64,000 nucleotides of DNA from Vibrio sp. UBA2441 (GTDB lineage Bacteria > Pseudomonadota > Gammaproteobacteria > Enterobacterales > Vibrionaceae). Numbering within the stretch: position 1 is the stretch's first letter; the number at the start of each line of letters is the position of its first letter. The stretch is from NCBI GenBank assembly GCA_002342685.1, contig DDQN01000079.1:37994-101993 (forward strand), written 5' to 3'. A program made the position numbers and the translations under genes. Of this stretch, positions 50,275 through 59,100 are shown piece by piece. Below the pieces are notes generated by a model that was given only the letters and a program-made list of their open reading frames with translations, was not told where the DNA came from and ran no database searches.

Positions 50275-52275
50275 ATGATTACACGTTCAAAACTGGCTGA
50301 TGCCATTCGCGTTTTAAGTATGGATGCGGTACAGAAAGCGGGCTCGGGTCATCCGGGTGCACCCATGGGAATGGCTGATATCGCGGAAGTGTTGTGGCGG
50401 GATTTTTTAAAACATAACCCGACCAACCCACAATGGCCGGACAGAGACCGATTTATATTGTCCAATGGTCATGGCTCAATGCTGATTTATAGCCTGTTGC
50501 ATTTATCTGGCTACGACTTGTCGATGGATGATATTAAATCATTTCGTCAACTTCATAGTAAAACCGCAGGCCATCCGGAGTATGGTTATGCGCCGGGTGT
50601 TGAAACAACTACCGGGCCGTTGGGACAAGGCATTACTAATGGTGTTGGTATGGCGTTGGCCGAAAAAGTTCTGGCGGAACAATTCAATAGAGAAAACCAT
50701 GACATTGTAGACCATCATACTTATGTCTTTATGGGTGATGGCTGCATGATGGAAGGCATATCTCACGAAGCATGCTCTTTAGCAGGAACTCTGGGGCTGG
50801 GTAAATTAGTCGCGTTTTGGGATGACAACGGTATCTCTATCGATGGTGAAGTCGATGGTTGGTTCAGTGATGATACACCTAAACGATTTGAAGCGTATGG
50901 CTGGCAAGTGATATCAGATATTGATGGTCATGATGCTAAAGCGATCGCTGAAGCCATTGCTTTAGCAAAATTGGATACCAAGCGCCCTACGTTAATTTGC
51001 TGTAAAACGGTTATTGGCTATGGCTCTCCGAATAAGTCAGGAAGCCATGATTGCCATGGTGCTCCTTTAGGCGCAGACGAAGTTCAACTAGTTCGTCAGC
51101 AGCTTGACTGGCCACACCCGGAATTCGAAATTCCACAAGATATTTATCATGCGTGGGATGCAAAGGAAGATGGGGTCGCTAAGGAAGCACAATGGCAACG
51201 AAAATTTGAACGTTACCAGCAGGCTTATCCTGAACTGGCACAAGAATTTAACCGTCGAGTGAACAAAGAATTACCTGAACAATGGGAACAGATCAGCAAC
51301 CAGTTGATCCAGGATCTTCAAGCAAACCCGCAAAACATAGCAAGCAGAAAAGCCTCTCAAAATGCCATTGAAGCATTTGGCCCAATCTTACCGGAATTTT
51401 TGGGTGGTTCGGCTGACTTAACGCCGTCGAACCTGACTAACTGGTCTGGTTCTAAATCGATTACCGCTGAAGATGCGTCCGGGAACTACCTGAGTTATGG
51501 CGTTCGTGAATTCGCCATGTCTGCAATGATGAATGGTCTGGCTTTACATGGTGGATTCATTCCGTATGGCGGCACCTTCCTGATGTTTATGGAATACGCA
51601 CGAAATGCACTTCGTATGGCATCACTAATGAAACAACGCAGCATATTTGTCTATACCCATGACTCGATAGGTCTGGGAGAGGATGGGCCCACTCACCAGC
51701 CTGTGGAACAAATATCTTCACTTCGTTTAACACCAAATATGAGCACATGGCGACCTTGTGATCAGGTGGAAACAGCAGTGGCATGGAAATCGGCTATAGA
51801 GCGATTTGATGGACCTACATCATTGATTTTCTCACGCCAGAATTTGGTTCAGTTTGAAAGAAATGAACAGGTCCTTCAAAGCGTAGCTAAGGGCGGTTAT
51901 GTGCTTTCAGATTCCCGTGGAAAACCAGATCTTATACTTATAGCAACAGGCTCAGAAGTTCATCTGGCAATGGAAGCAAAGGCCAAATTAGAAGCGGATG
52001 ACATTAATGTCAGAGTTGTGTCTATGCCATCAACCGATACCTTTGATGCTCAATCTTCCGAGTATAAAGAGTCGGTACTTCCAAGCTCTGTAACTTGTCG
52101 TCTGGCCGTTGAAGCAGGCATTAAAGATTATTGGTTTAAGTACGTTGGTTTAAATGGCGATATTGTTGGAATGAGTGGCTTTGGCGAATCTGCCCCAGCG
52201 GAGCAACTTTTTGAGTTGTATGGATTTACGGTTAGTAATGTTGTCTCTCGCGCCCGAAAACTATTGGAGCGGTAA
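50275..52275 (+). CDS. tkt: Transketolase
   Basis: 666-residue thiamine-diphosphate enzyme that transfers two-carbon units between sugar phosphates. It follows E. coli TktA closely: MDAVQKAGSGHPGAPMGMADIA, LSNGHGSMLIYSLLH, ETTTGPLGQGI, the ThDP motif GDGCMMEGISHEACSLAGTLGLGKLVAFWDDNG, DSIGLGEDGPTHQPVEQ, VSMPSTDTFD and GFGESAPA. The ATG at 50275 is used rather than the TTG just before it, from the AGGAG spacing. A substrate-induced copy in a sugar operon, probably beside a housekeeping tkt elsewhere. Confidence 0.95.
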   Translation: MITRSKLADAIRVLSMDAVQKAGSGHPGAPMGMADIAEVLWRDFLKHNPTNPQWPDRDRFILSNGHGSMLIYSLLHLSGYDLSMDDIKSFRQLHSKTAGHPEYGYAPGVETTTGPLGQGITNGVGMALAEKVLAEQFNRENHDIVDHHTYVFMGDGCMMEGISHEACSLAGTLGLGKLVAFWDDNGISIDGEVDGWFSDDTPKRFEAYGWQVISDIDGHDAKAIAEAIALAKLDTKRPTLICCKTVIGYGSPNKSGSHDCHGAPLGADEVQLVRQQLDWPHPEFEIPQDIYHAWDAKEDGVAKEAQWQRKFERYQQAYPELAQEFNRRVNKELPEQWEQISNQLIQDLQANPQNIASRKASQNAIEAFGPILPEFLGGSADLTPSNLTNWSGSKSITAEDASGNYLSYGVREFAMSAMMNGLALHGGFIPYGGTFLMFMEYARNALRMASLMKQRSIFVYTHDSIGLGEDGPTHQPVEQISSLRLTPNMSTWRPCDQVETAVAWKSAIERFDGPTSLIFSRQNLVQFERNEQVLQSVAKGGYVLSDSRGKPDLILIATGSEVHLAMEAKAKLEADDINVRVVSMPSTDTFDAQSSEYKESVLPSSVTCRLAVEAGIKDYWFKYVGLNGDIVGMSGFGESAPAEQLFELYGFTVSNVVSRARKLLER

Positions 52276-52276
52276 T

Positions 52277-52981
52277 ATGACTGAGAGTGTGTTCATAAAA
52301 AACAGTAGCGATGATTGTTTGCGAACTAAGGCCGCAAAAGTAGCGTTGGACTATGTGCTAAACAATATTACCCCATCTTCGGTGATTGGAATCGGGACGG
52401 GGGCAACGGTGGAAATCTTTGTCGAGTTGCTTGCTGGCAGCAATGCCCAGTTTGCTCACTGCGTTTCGAGTTCAGTTCGATCGAGTAAAGCATTACAAAA
52501 TATGTCCTTGAAAGAACAACCACTGGAAATGTGTGATGGCATTGATTTCTACATAGATGGTATTGATGAAGGTCTTGCCAATGGAATGACCATCAAAGGT
52601 GGTGGGGCAGCGTTAGCGAGAGAAAAAATACTCGCTTCTGTTTCGAATCGGTTTATCACAATTGCCGATCGCGGGCGATTAGTAGATGGCTTTGGTCATT
52701 TTCCTCTTCCCATTGAAATACTGCCAGTAAGTAAAGCTGCGGTATTAAAAAGTATTCAGAATCTAGGTGGAAATTCAATTCAACGTTCAGATTGCATAAC
52801 GGATAATGGCAACCTCATTATAGATGTTTCTGGTTTAGATATGAGTAACCCAGAATGGCTTGAACAGAGGTTGAACCGAATACCAGGCGTTGTTGAAAAT
52901 GGAATTTTTGCCCATCGAAAAGCAGATTTTATGGCTTTTTCTGATGAAGTTGGGACGGATTGGAATTCCGTTTGTGATTAA
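52277..52981 (+). CDS. rpiA: Ribose-5-phosphate isomerase A
   Basis: 234-residue isomerase of ribose 5-phosphate and ribulose 5-phosphate. Motifs: VIGIGTGATVEIF (GxGTG phosphate loop), SSSVRSSKAL, FYIDGIDEG (YVDGADE in E. coli), TIKGGGAALAREKI and a C-terminal NPEWLEQRLNRIPGVVENGIFAHRKAD. The loop reads DGIDE rather than DGADE, a small departure near the active site. Start at 52277 from GGAGCGG and the tkt stop one base before. Co-operonic with tkt. Confidence 0.88.
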   Translation: MTESVFIKNSSDDCLRTKAAKVALDYVLNNITPSSVIGIGTGATVEIFVELLAGSNAQFAHCVSSSVRSSKALQNMSLKEQPLEMCDGIDFYIDGIDEGLANGMTIKGGGAALAREKILASVSNRFITIADRGRLVDGFGHFPLPIEILPVSKAAVLKSIQNLGGNSIQRSDCITDNGNLIIDVSGLDMSNPEWLEQRLNRIPGVVENGIFAHRKADFMAFSDEVGTDWNSVCD

Positions 52982-53017
52982 GTAAGCATAATCATTTGGT
53001 TAATTAGAGAGTAAGTT

Positions 53018-54433
53018 ATGATTGCAGATAACACGTCAGCATTGAATGGAAATTATCTAGAGCAAAATATTGATAATGTAATCAGTGACATTGCTGCGTT
53101 GATTGAAATACCTTCTGTCAGAGACGAATTATCTCGTTCAAAACATGCTCCCTTTGGCCAGCCAATCAGGCATGCATTCGATAAACTAATCGAAATTGCC
53201 ACTGGTATGGGGTTGGAGGTCAGAGATCATGATGGCTATGCCATTGATATTAGTGTTGGCGAAGGTGAAGAAGAAATTGCGCTTTTGCACCATATTGATG
53301 TGGTATCAGCCGGGGATCTCGATCAATGGAAAACCAACCCCTATCAGCTTGTTCAGAAAGACGGTCTTATATACGGCAGAGGAGCTACCGATAATAAGGG
53401 GCCTCTGATTGCCAGTCTTTATATTCTAAAAATGTTTAAGGAGTGTTCATTACCTTTAGATAAAAAAATTAGACTCATTGTCGGTGGTGCTGAAGAAACC
53501 ACCTGGGAATGTATCGATCATTATTTTCAACATAACTCACAACCCGATTATGCCTTTTCTCCTGACGGCGATTTCCCAATTGTTAATGGTGAATTTGGCA
53601 TTCAATATTCTTCTTTTACCGGGATGTGTAAACCAGTTGATGATCATGATGATCATGATGATTTATGCCAAATACTAAGCATTTCTAGTGAACGAGACAG
53701 AACATCTACCTGTCATCAACTGGAGCTTACTCTTTCTGGCAAAAAGGCAATGGAAGTTGCGCAGCGATTTTCGGGCTTAGCTTCTCTGACAACACCTTGT
53801 AAAGAGTCGGTTTGCCTTCGTTTAGAAACTCCGTGGGAGAAGTCCCGCAATCCACATAATGTTGCTAACTGTATTGATATATTGGTGAGCGTATTACGTG
53901 GCGTTGATTATTTAGACGATAACTCAAAGAACCTGATTAAGATATTCGACGATCTGTTTTCAGATTCATCGGACGGTTCAAAGTTAGGTTTATCACATAG
54001 CGATAGTGACATGGGCACAACGACTTGTTGTGTTTCCGCTATCAATATGGATCAACAAACATTTAATTTGGATTTTGACTTTCGGTATCCTAAAGGTCTG
54101 AGCATTGAGACAATTCGTACCCGACTTCAACAGCTATCTCAGCAATATGAAGTGAATTTGATCGAGCATCAACACCTACCTCTCTCCTACCTCTCTCCCG
54201 AAAGTCCGTTAATCCAGTCTATGGGAAAAGCTTATTTTGATGTGACTGGAAAGCCCGTTCGTTGTTTTAGCAAGCGAGCGGCTTCTTATGCTCGTTCACT
54301 CAAAAATGGTGTGGCATTCGGTCCGACTTTTCCCGAAGAAGTGACAAATGTACATGGGCCAAATGAACAGCTCTGTATTGAGTCATTAATAAAAGCATTT
54401 TCAATATACGTGAAAGTTCTCATATCAATTTAG
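53018..54433 (+). CDS. M20-family metallodipeptidase (PepV-like)
   Basis: 471-residue M20 peptidase/deacylase. Metal and catalytic residues are visible: LLHHIDVVSAG (ligand His plus Asp), IYGRGATDNKG (bridging Asp), IVGGAEETTWE (catalytic and ligand Glu) and TNVHGPNEQL (C-terminal His). The overall pattern resembles PepV dipeptidases. Around residues 208-215 an Asp/His repeat (DDHDDHDD) is encoded by a short tandem DNA repeat in the lid domain. Its place between rpiA and a PTS permease is odd; it may remove an amino-acyl or acyl group from a sugar conjugate taken up by the PTS. Confidence 0.82.
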   Translation: MIADNTSALNGNYLEQNIDNVISDIAALIEIPSVRDELSRSKHAPFGQPIRHAFDKLIEIATGMGLEVRDHDGYAIDISVGEGEEEIALLHHIDVVSAGDLDQWKTNPYQLVQKDGLIYGRGATDNKGPLIASLYILKMFKECSLPLDKKIRLIVGGAEETTWECIDHYFQHNSQPDYAFSPDGDFPIVNGEFGIQYSSFTGMCKPVDDHDDHDDLCQILSISSERDRTSTCHQLELTLSGKKAMEVAQRFSGLASLTTPCKESVCLRLETPWEKSRNPHNVANCIDILVSVLRGVDYLDDNSKNLIKIFDDLFSDSSDGSKLGLSHSDSDMGTTTCCVSAINMDQQTFNLDFDFRYPKGLSIETIRTRLQQLSQQYEVNLIEHQHLPLSYLSPESPLIQSMGKAYFDVTGKPVRCFSKRAASYARSLKNGVAFGPTFPEEVTNVHGPNEQLCIESLIKAFSIYVKVLISI

Positions 54434-54442
54434 GAGTAAATT

Positions 54443-56023
54443 ATGAGAGATAAGGTTCAAGCACTTGCCGGCGGTATGATGGTATCCATCATTGTATTGG
54501 TTATTGCAGGTCTATTTATCGGGGTTGGCGCTGGTGTCGTCAATCAAATGTCGTCGTCAGATTCTGTCATTTGGGCATTCTTTAAATTGATGCTCGATCT
54601 TGGTTTGATGGTCATGAGGAACTTGCCACCATTTTTTGCCATTGGTCTTGCATTCGCATTAGCGAAATCTGAAAAAGGCTGGGCTGCTTTTACAGGTTTC
54701 ACTATGTTTATGTGTTTCAATGTCGCGATCAATTCGATCGCTGCATTTAACGGATGGACACCGGAAACAACAAGCGTTCAGTCTCTGATAAATGAATTTG
54801 GAATGGAGAAGGCTAAGGCTCAAAACTTCAATTCATTATGGGGAGAGAATCTGGGTGTATTTAGCTACAACATGGGCATATTTAGCGGTATTTTGGTGGG
54901 TTGTTTCACCGCATGGCTGCACAATAGATTTTATAAGTTTGAAATGCCGACCATGTTGAGTTTCTTCTCCGGACCACGAGCGGTTGTTATTTTCGCTTAC
55001 ATAGCTGTTATGCCAATTGGGTTATTGGCCTACTACGCATGGCCTCCGATTGCGGGTGCACTACAGTCTGTCACTACACTGATTACCAGCTCTGGAACGT
55101 TTGGGTCGTTTCTGTTCGGAATCTTCGATAAAGCGTTATTGCCTTTAGGCTTGCATCACTTGATTGCATTTCCTATTGAATACACCCGAGTCGGTGGTGC
55201 CATGGAAATCGACGGTGTTATATATGAAGGCGTGCGTAATATCATGAATGGGCAGATGAGTTCGCCTGATGCGCTGGGGTATATCACTCATAACTTTACC
55301 AGCGGACGTATACTTATCCAGTCTGGTGGTTTGGTGGGCGCTGCTTACGCCATGTATGTAACGGCTCGCCCTGAAAACAGAAAGAAAGTAGCGGCTATTA
55401 TGATACCTGCCGTGTTCACAGCAGCCGTAATAGGCATTACTGAGCCTCTAGAGTATACCTTTTTGTTTGTTCAGCCATTCCTGTATTTCGCGATACACGT
55501 GCCTTTGAACGGACTAGCGTATGTATTGACTGAATGGACGAACGTTTCTATTCATGGTAACCAATGGTTGTTTATGGTTCCAAACATATTACAACCGCAA
55601 AAAGTCCAAGCGTGGTCACTATTGTGGTTAATTCCGCTCTACTTTGTGGTGTACTTCTTTACCTTTAAGTACTTCATTCTGAAATTCAAATCCAAGACCC
55701 CTGGACGTGAAGAAGAAGGTGCTGAAGTTGCCCTTTATTCAAAGAGTGATTTCAAAGAGAAGGGACAAAATAAGAACGTGAAATTAGCCAGAGATATTAT
55801 TGAAGCGTTGGGTGTAGAGGCAAATATTGAGAATGTGGCTAACTGCGCAACCCGACTCAGAGTCTCTCTACATGACGAATCACTTACCGCCACTGATGAG
55901 GTCTGGAAGAAGCAACTGGGCGCCATGGGTGTTGTTAGAATGGACAAAGGCATTCAGGTTATCTTTGGGCCCAAGGTGATTACACTAGCCAGTGAATTAA
56001 AGGAACAGTTGAATTTTAGCTAG
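54443..56023 (+). CDS. PTS sugar permease EIICB, glucose-family
   Basis: 526 residues. The EIIC membrane part (residues ~1-415) has the glucose-superfamily helices and GLHHLIAFPIEYTRVGGAMEIDGVIYEG plus GITEPLEYTFLFVQPFLYF (the conserved GITEP). It is followed by a linker and an EIIB domain with the phospho-Cys at residue 468 in NCATRLRVSL. There is no EIIA domain or gene here, so phosphate likely comes from a shared EIIA (Crr type). It ends a short-spaced plus-strand operon and should be its uptake system; the substrate is unknown. AGGAG precedes the ATG. Confidence 0.9.
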   Translation: MRDKVQALAGGMMVSIIVLVIAGLFIGVGAGVVNQMSSSDSVIWAFFKLMLDLGLMVMRNLPPFFAIGLAFALAKSEKGWAAFTGFTMFMCFNVAINSIAAFNGWTPETTSVQSLINEFGMEKAKAQNFNSLWGENLGVFSYNMGIFSGILVGCFTAWLHNRFYKFEMPTMLSFFSGPRAVVIFAYIAVMPIGLLAYYAWPPIAGALQSVTTLITSSGTFGSFLFGIFDKALLPLGLHHLIAFPIEYTRVGGAMEIDGVIYEGVRNIMNGQMSSPDALGYITHNFTSGRILIQSGGLVGAAYAMYVTARPENRKKVAAIMIPAVFTAAVIGITEPLEYTFLFVQPFLYFAIHVPLNGLAYVLTEWTNVSIHGNQWLFMVPNILQPQKVQAWSLLWLIPLYFVVYFFTFKYFILKFKSKTPGREEEGAEVALYSKSDFKEKGQNKNVKLARDIIEALGVEANIENVANCATRLRVSLHDESLTATDEVWKKQLGAMGVVRMDKGIQVIFGPKVITLASELKEQLNFS

Positions 56024-56060
56024 AAGTAAAGAAAAACCTGAAAAGCTCAACTCGTGAAAC

Positions 56061-56092
56061 AGAAGCAGGACATCAGTCCTGCTTCTTTATTA
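56061..56092. terminator. Bidirectional terminator after PTS operon
   Basis: 10-bp perfect arms AGAAGCAGGA (56061-56070) and TCCTGCTTCT (56077-56086), loop CATCAG, then TTATTATT. Lies between the convergent PTS and M16 peptidase genes. Confidence 0.85.
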
Positions 56093-58894
56093 TTAAAGGT
56101 TTGGTTTCGGCTCAAAGAGCGCGTCTAAACGGTGACTGCCGTTGCCGATCATATTCTTATAGGCATTATTTATATCATTGAGCGTAATGGAGTTGATGAC
56201 TTTTTTCTGGTAATAAAGCTCATTTAACGCATAGTCAAAAGTCATGAAATGACTGAGATCGTCAAGGCATTGTTGAGGGTAACGTTCCGAATACTGATAA
56301 TCGACCCGCAACTGCTCTTTTGCTGTGTTCATATCCTGAAGTGAAATATCTTTACTCAGGTCTCTGATAAACTGATTCATACTTTTTTGCGCTTCGAGTG
56401 CTTGTTCAGGTGCTAATGTCATTTCGAACCAGAGCTCAATATTGGCGTCACCAGCAGATTTTATAATGCCCGCAGAAGGCGAATAGTCGAAGCCATTTTC
56501 TTCTCGCATTTGTTCAAACATTTTTTTGTTAATGATCTTTTCTAATAAGGTCAGTGTGATGTCTTGTTTTGATGATGATTTTTCACTGGTTGACGTAAAA
56601 TACACGCCATAAACTGTAGAGTCTTCGTTTGAGGTTTTGCTGATTAATTCATTTTGCGGAACCGCCAAGGTCACTTTCTGATGTTGTTTGACTATGGGGT
56701 CGTATGAGATGTTTGCGATGAATTGCTCTAAATAAGGCTGCAGTTCATGTGCGTTGAGATCAGCAACGATGTAAAGCTGAAAAGGGTGTGCTTGTCGGAA
56801 CAAGCTCTGATAAATGTCCTGAATATCGGAGAAGGTGACTTGGTTAAATGATTCAGTGGAAAGTATGGAGAAGGCACTGTCCTCACCATATAGCTGGTGG
56901 TTTAACTCGTACTTATGTCGCCCATACGGAGAGGCAAGGAAGCTGTTTTTCTCTTGCAAGTAGGCGCTCAGGGCCAGCTTGAATTGAGGTTGACTAAAGT
57001 TTACCTTCGTAGCAGCCTGATGCAATACTGAAAACGCGGTCTCGAGGTTTGATTTGGATGTTTGTAATTCAATGCCATGTGAGCCGACATTAATGACAGG
57101 ATAAAGCGTTGTGTCATGTTCGATAAGCAGACGCCTTAGTTCAATCAAGTTGAGATTGGCAAGCCCGCTTTTTAATACGGAGTCAATAAATACCTGACTG
57201 GCGGGGTTGTATGATTTATCCAGTGCTAACATACCACCGGGAGCAAGATACTTGGCGTAAACACTGCCTTCCGCTTCTGGCATCTGTTTTAGCCATACTT
57301 TAACGCCATTATCCAATGTCCAGCAGTGAAGATCTGAACGTATGGCCTCATATCGGGTGATATTTCCGCTAAACTCTGGTGGTGAGATTGTCGTTTGTGC
57401 GAAATGAGTATCGGTTAAAGGGGTATTTTGTTGCTGCATTTTTTGCAACATAACCTGCTCATTTTGGTGAAGAGGAAATGTATCGTATTCTTCACTTTCA
57501 ATGGAAGTGGGCAATGAAAAGACAAGTTTCTGTTGTTTTGGGTTTAGTTTATTTTTAATTAATGCATTGATGTCATTCAGGTTAACGTCGTGGATGAATC
57601 TGGTTAAGTTTTTTCGATAATCCTCTTTATATTGTATCACTCCGTCACGCAATATTGCGTTCTCTCTTTGGTCAATCACCCAACCAGACGTTCGTGAACG
57701 ATAATTACTATCCAAATGCTCTAGTGCCTGCTGATAAACGGCTAATTCGGTTGCTAACTCTGCCGGCGATACGCCCGAATAACGCATATCGGCTAATTCG
57801 GCGGCAAGGAACGGCTCAACTTTCAATCTGTCCTGTTCGTTATAATTGGCCATGACAAAACCGTAGCTGACATTGAATAATGGATAACTTCCGGCGTAGA
57901 TATCAATGAGTGGAATATTTTTCGTGTAAGCCTGCGCTTTTAGGCGCCCGCGGATAAGAGCGTAGCTAAAATCATCAGCCATTTGCGCGCGCTGATCAGC
58001 GAGGGTTGTGATTGCGGCATCGCCGTTGTAGTGCACTAGCGCCGTGGCTGAGCTGTCTTGGCTGGGGACTGCAAATACCACCGGGCTGGTATCACTAGTT
58101 GGGTTAATTTGTATGGATAGCTTATGCTCAAGTGGGTGAGCAGCCCAGTCGGAAAAGTACTCAACGATTTTTTCTTTGGCTAACCTTGGGGATATATCTC
58201 CGACAATGATGATTTCGCTGTTGTTGGGCACATACCACTGATGATAATACTGGAGTAATTGGCCGCGATTGATGTTTTGAATGCTCTCTTCTGATCCCAG
58301 AACCTTATAGCCGCCGAGATCAGTTTCATTCAAAAACAAGCCATCAAGTTGCTCTGCTACCGATGTTTCATTAGCATTCGATAAGCGAATTTCTCCGAGA
58401 ACAACGGCTTTTTCTTTTTCTATTTCAATAGGATCCAATGAGAGTTCGGTCGGGATATCACGAAACCAGAGTAAGGCGCTGTCAAAGGTAGAATCACTTG
58501 GTAGTGACAACTTGTAGCTGGTGACATCATAACTTGTGTAGGCGTTAATATCCGAGTTGGCGGAAAGTCCTGCTTGTTCAAGCTGTTCAATGAGTTTTTG
58601 TTTAGGGAAATGTTTGCTGCCGTTGAATGCCATGTGTTCCAAAAAGTGCGCATAACCAAACTGTCTCAAGGACTCCTGCAGGCTACCTGCTTTGACCAGT
58701 AAACGGATCTCTATAGGTTGGCCTTCCATATAATAGAAATGATACTTTAGCCCATTGTCAAGTTGGCCTTGGTTCCAGTGTGGATCGGCCATCAATGCCT
58801 GTTCAGGTTCAATGCTGGAACAAGCGGAGCTGAGCAACACTATACAGGCAAAGGTTATCAACCGGATGGATAGTGAAGGTTGGAATATTGTCAT
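56093..58894 (-). CDS. M16 zinc metallopeptidase lipoprotein
   Basis: 933 residues. Lipoprotein signal with lipobox LSSAC (Cys25). The N-terminal M16 domain has the inverted zinc motif HFLEHMAFNG (HxxEH near residue 83) with the downstream Glu in EKEKAVVLGEI. A second, catalytically silent M16 half follows, as in PqqL-type peptidases (about 930 residues). It should degrade peptides in the periplasm or at the outer membrane. Monocistronic on the minus strand, facing the PTS operon. Confidence 0.88.
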   Translation of the reverse strand: MTIFQPSLSIRLITFACIVLLSSACSSIEPEQALMADPHWNQGQLDNGLKYHFYYMEGQPIEIRLLVKAGSLQESLRQFGYAHFLEHMAFNGSKHFPKQKLIEQLEQAGLSANSDINAYTSYDVTSYKLSLPSDSTFDSALLWFRDIPTELSLDPIEIEKEKAVVLGEIRLSNANETSVAEQLDGLFLNETDLGGYKVLGSEESIQNINRGQLLQYYHQWYVPNNSEIIIVGDISPRLAKEKIVEYFSDWAAHPLEHKLSIQINPTSDTSPVVFAVPSQDSSATALVHYNGDAAITTLADQRAQMADDFSYALIRGRLKAQAYTKNIPLIDIYAGSYPLFNVSYGFVMANYNEQDRLKVEPFLAAELADMRYSGVSPAELATELAVYQQALEHLDSNYRSRTSGWVIDQRENAILRDGVIQYKEDYRKNLTRFIHDVNLNDINALIKNKLNPKQQKLVFSLPTSIESEEYDTFPLHQNEQVMLQKMQQQNTPLTDTHFAQTTISPPEFSGNITRYEAIRSDLHCWTLDNGVKVWLKQMPEAEGSVYAKYLAPGGMLALDKSYNPASQVFIDSVLKSGLANLNLIELRRLLIEHDTTLYPVINVGSHGIELQTSKSNLETAFSVLHQAATKVNFSQPQFKLALSAYLQEKNSFLASPYGRHKYELNHQLYGEDSAFSILSTESFNQVTFSDIQDIYQSLFRQAHPFQLYIVADLNAHELQPYLEQFIANISYDPIVKQHQKVTLAVPQNELISKTSNEDSTVYGVYFTSTSEKSSSKQDITLTLLEKIINKKMFEQMREENGFDYSPSAGIIKSAGDANIELWFEMTLAPEQALEAQKSMNQFIRDLSKDISLQDMNTAKEQLRVDYQYSERYPQQCLDDLSHFMTFDYALNELYYQKKVINSITLNDINNAYKNMIGNGSHRLDALFEPKPNL

Positions 58895-59052
58895 GTGTGA
58901 TCTGGTCGTTTTATGAAGATGGCAATGATTAAATCGTTTGTATTCAATTAGTTCAAGTGAAATTTGATGCTTTTACGACTGGCTGCGCATTCGTGAGCAG
59001 GTACCTAGCTGGCTCAGTATGCGCGTAACAATAATGTACATTTAAAAAGGCA

Positions 59053-59095
59053 AAGCCCACCAGCTAAAGCCGAGTGGCCCTGTGAAGGTGGGCTT
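59053..59095 (-). terminator. Terminator of the Bat operon
   Basis: 9-bp arms AAGCCCACC (59053-59061) and GGTGGGCTT (59087-59095); on the minus strand the stem is followed by TGCCTTTTT. It starts six bases after the batD stop codon. Confidence 0.75.
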
Positions 59096-59100
59096 ATCGA

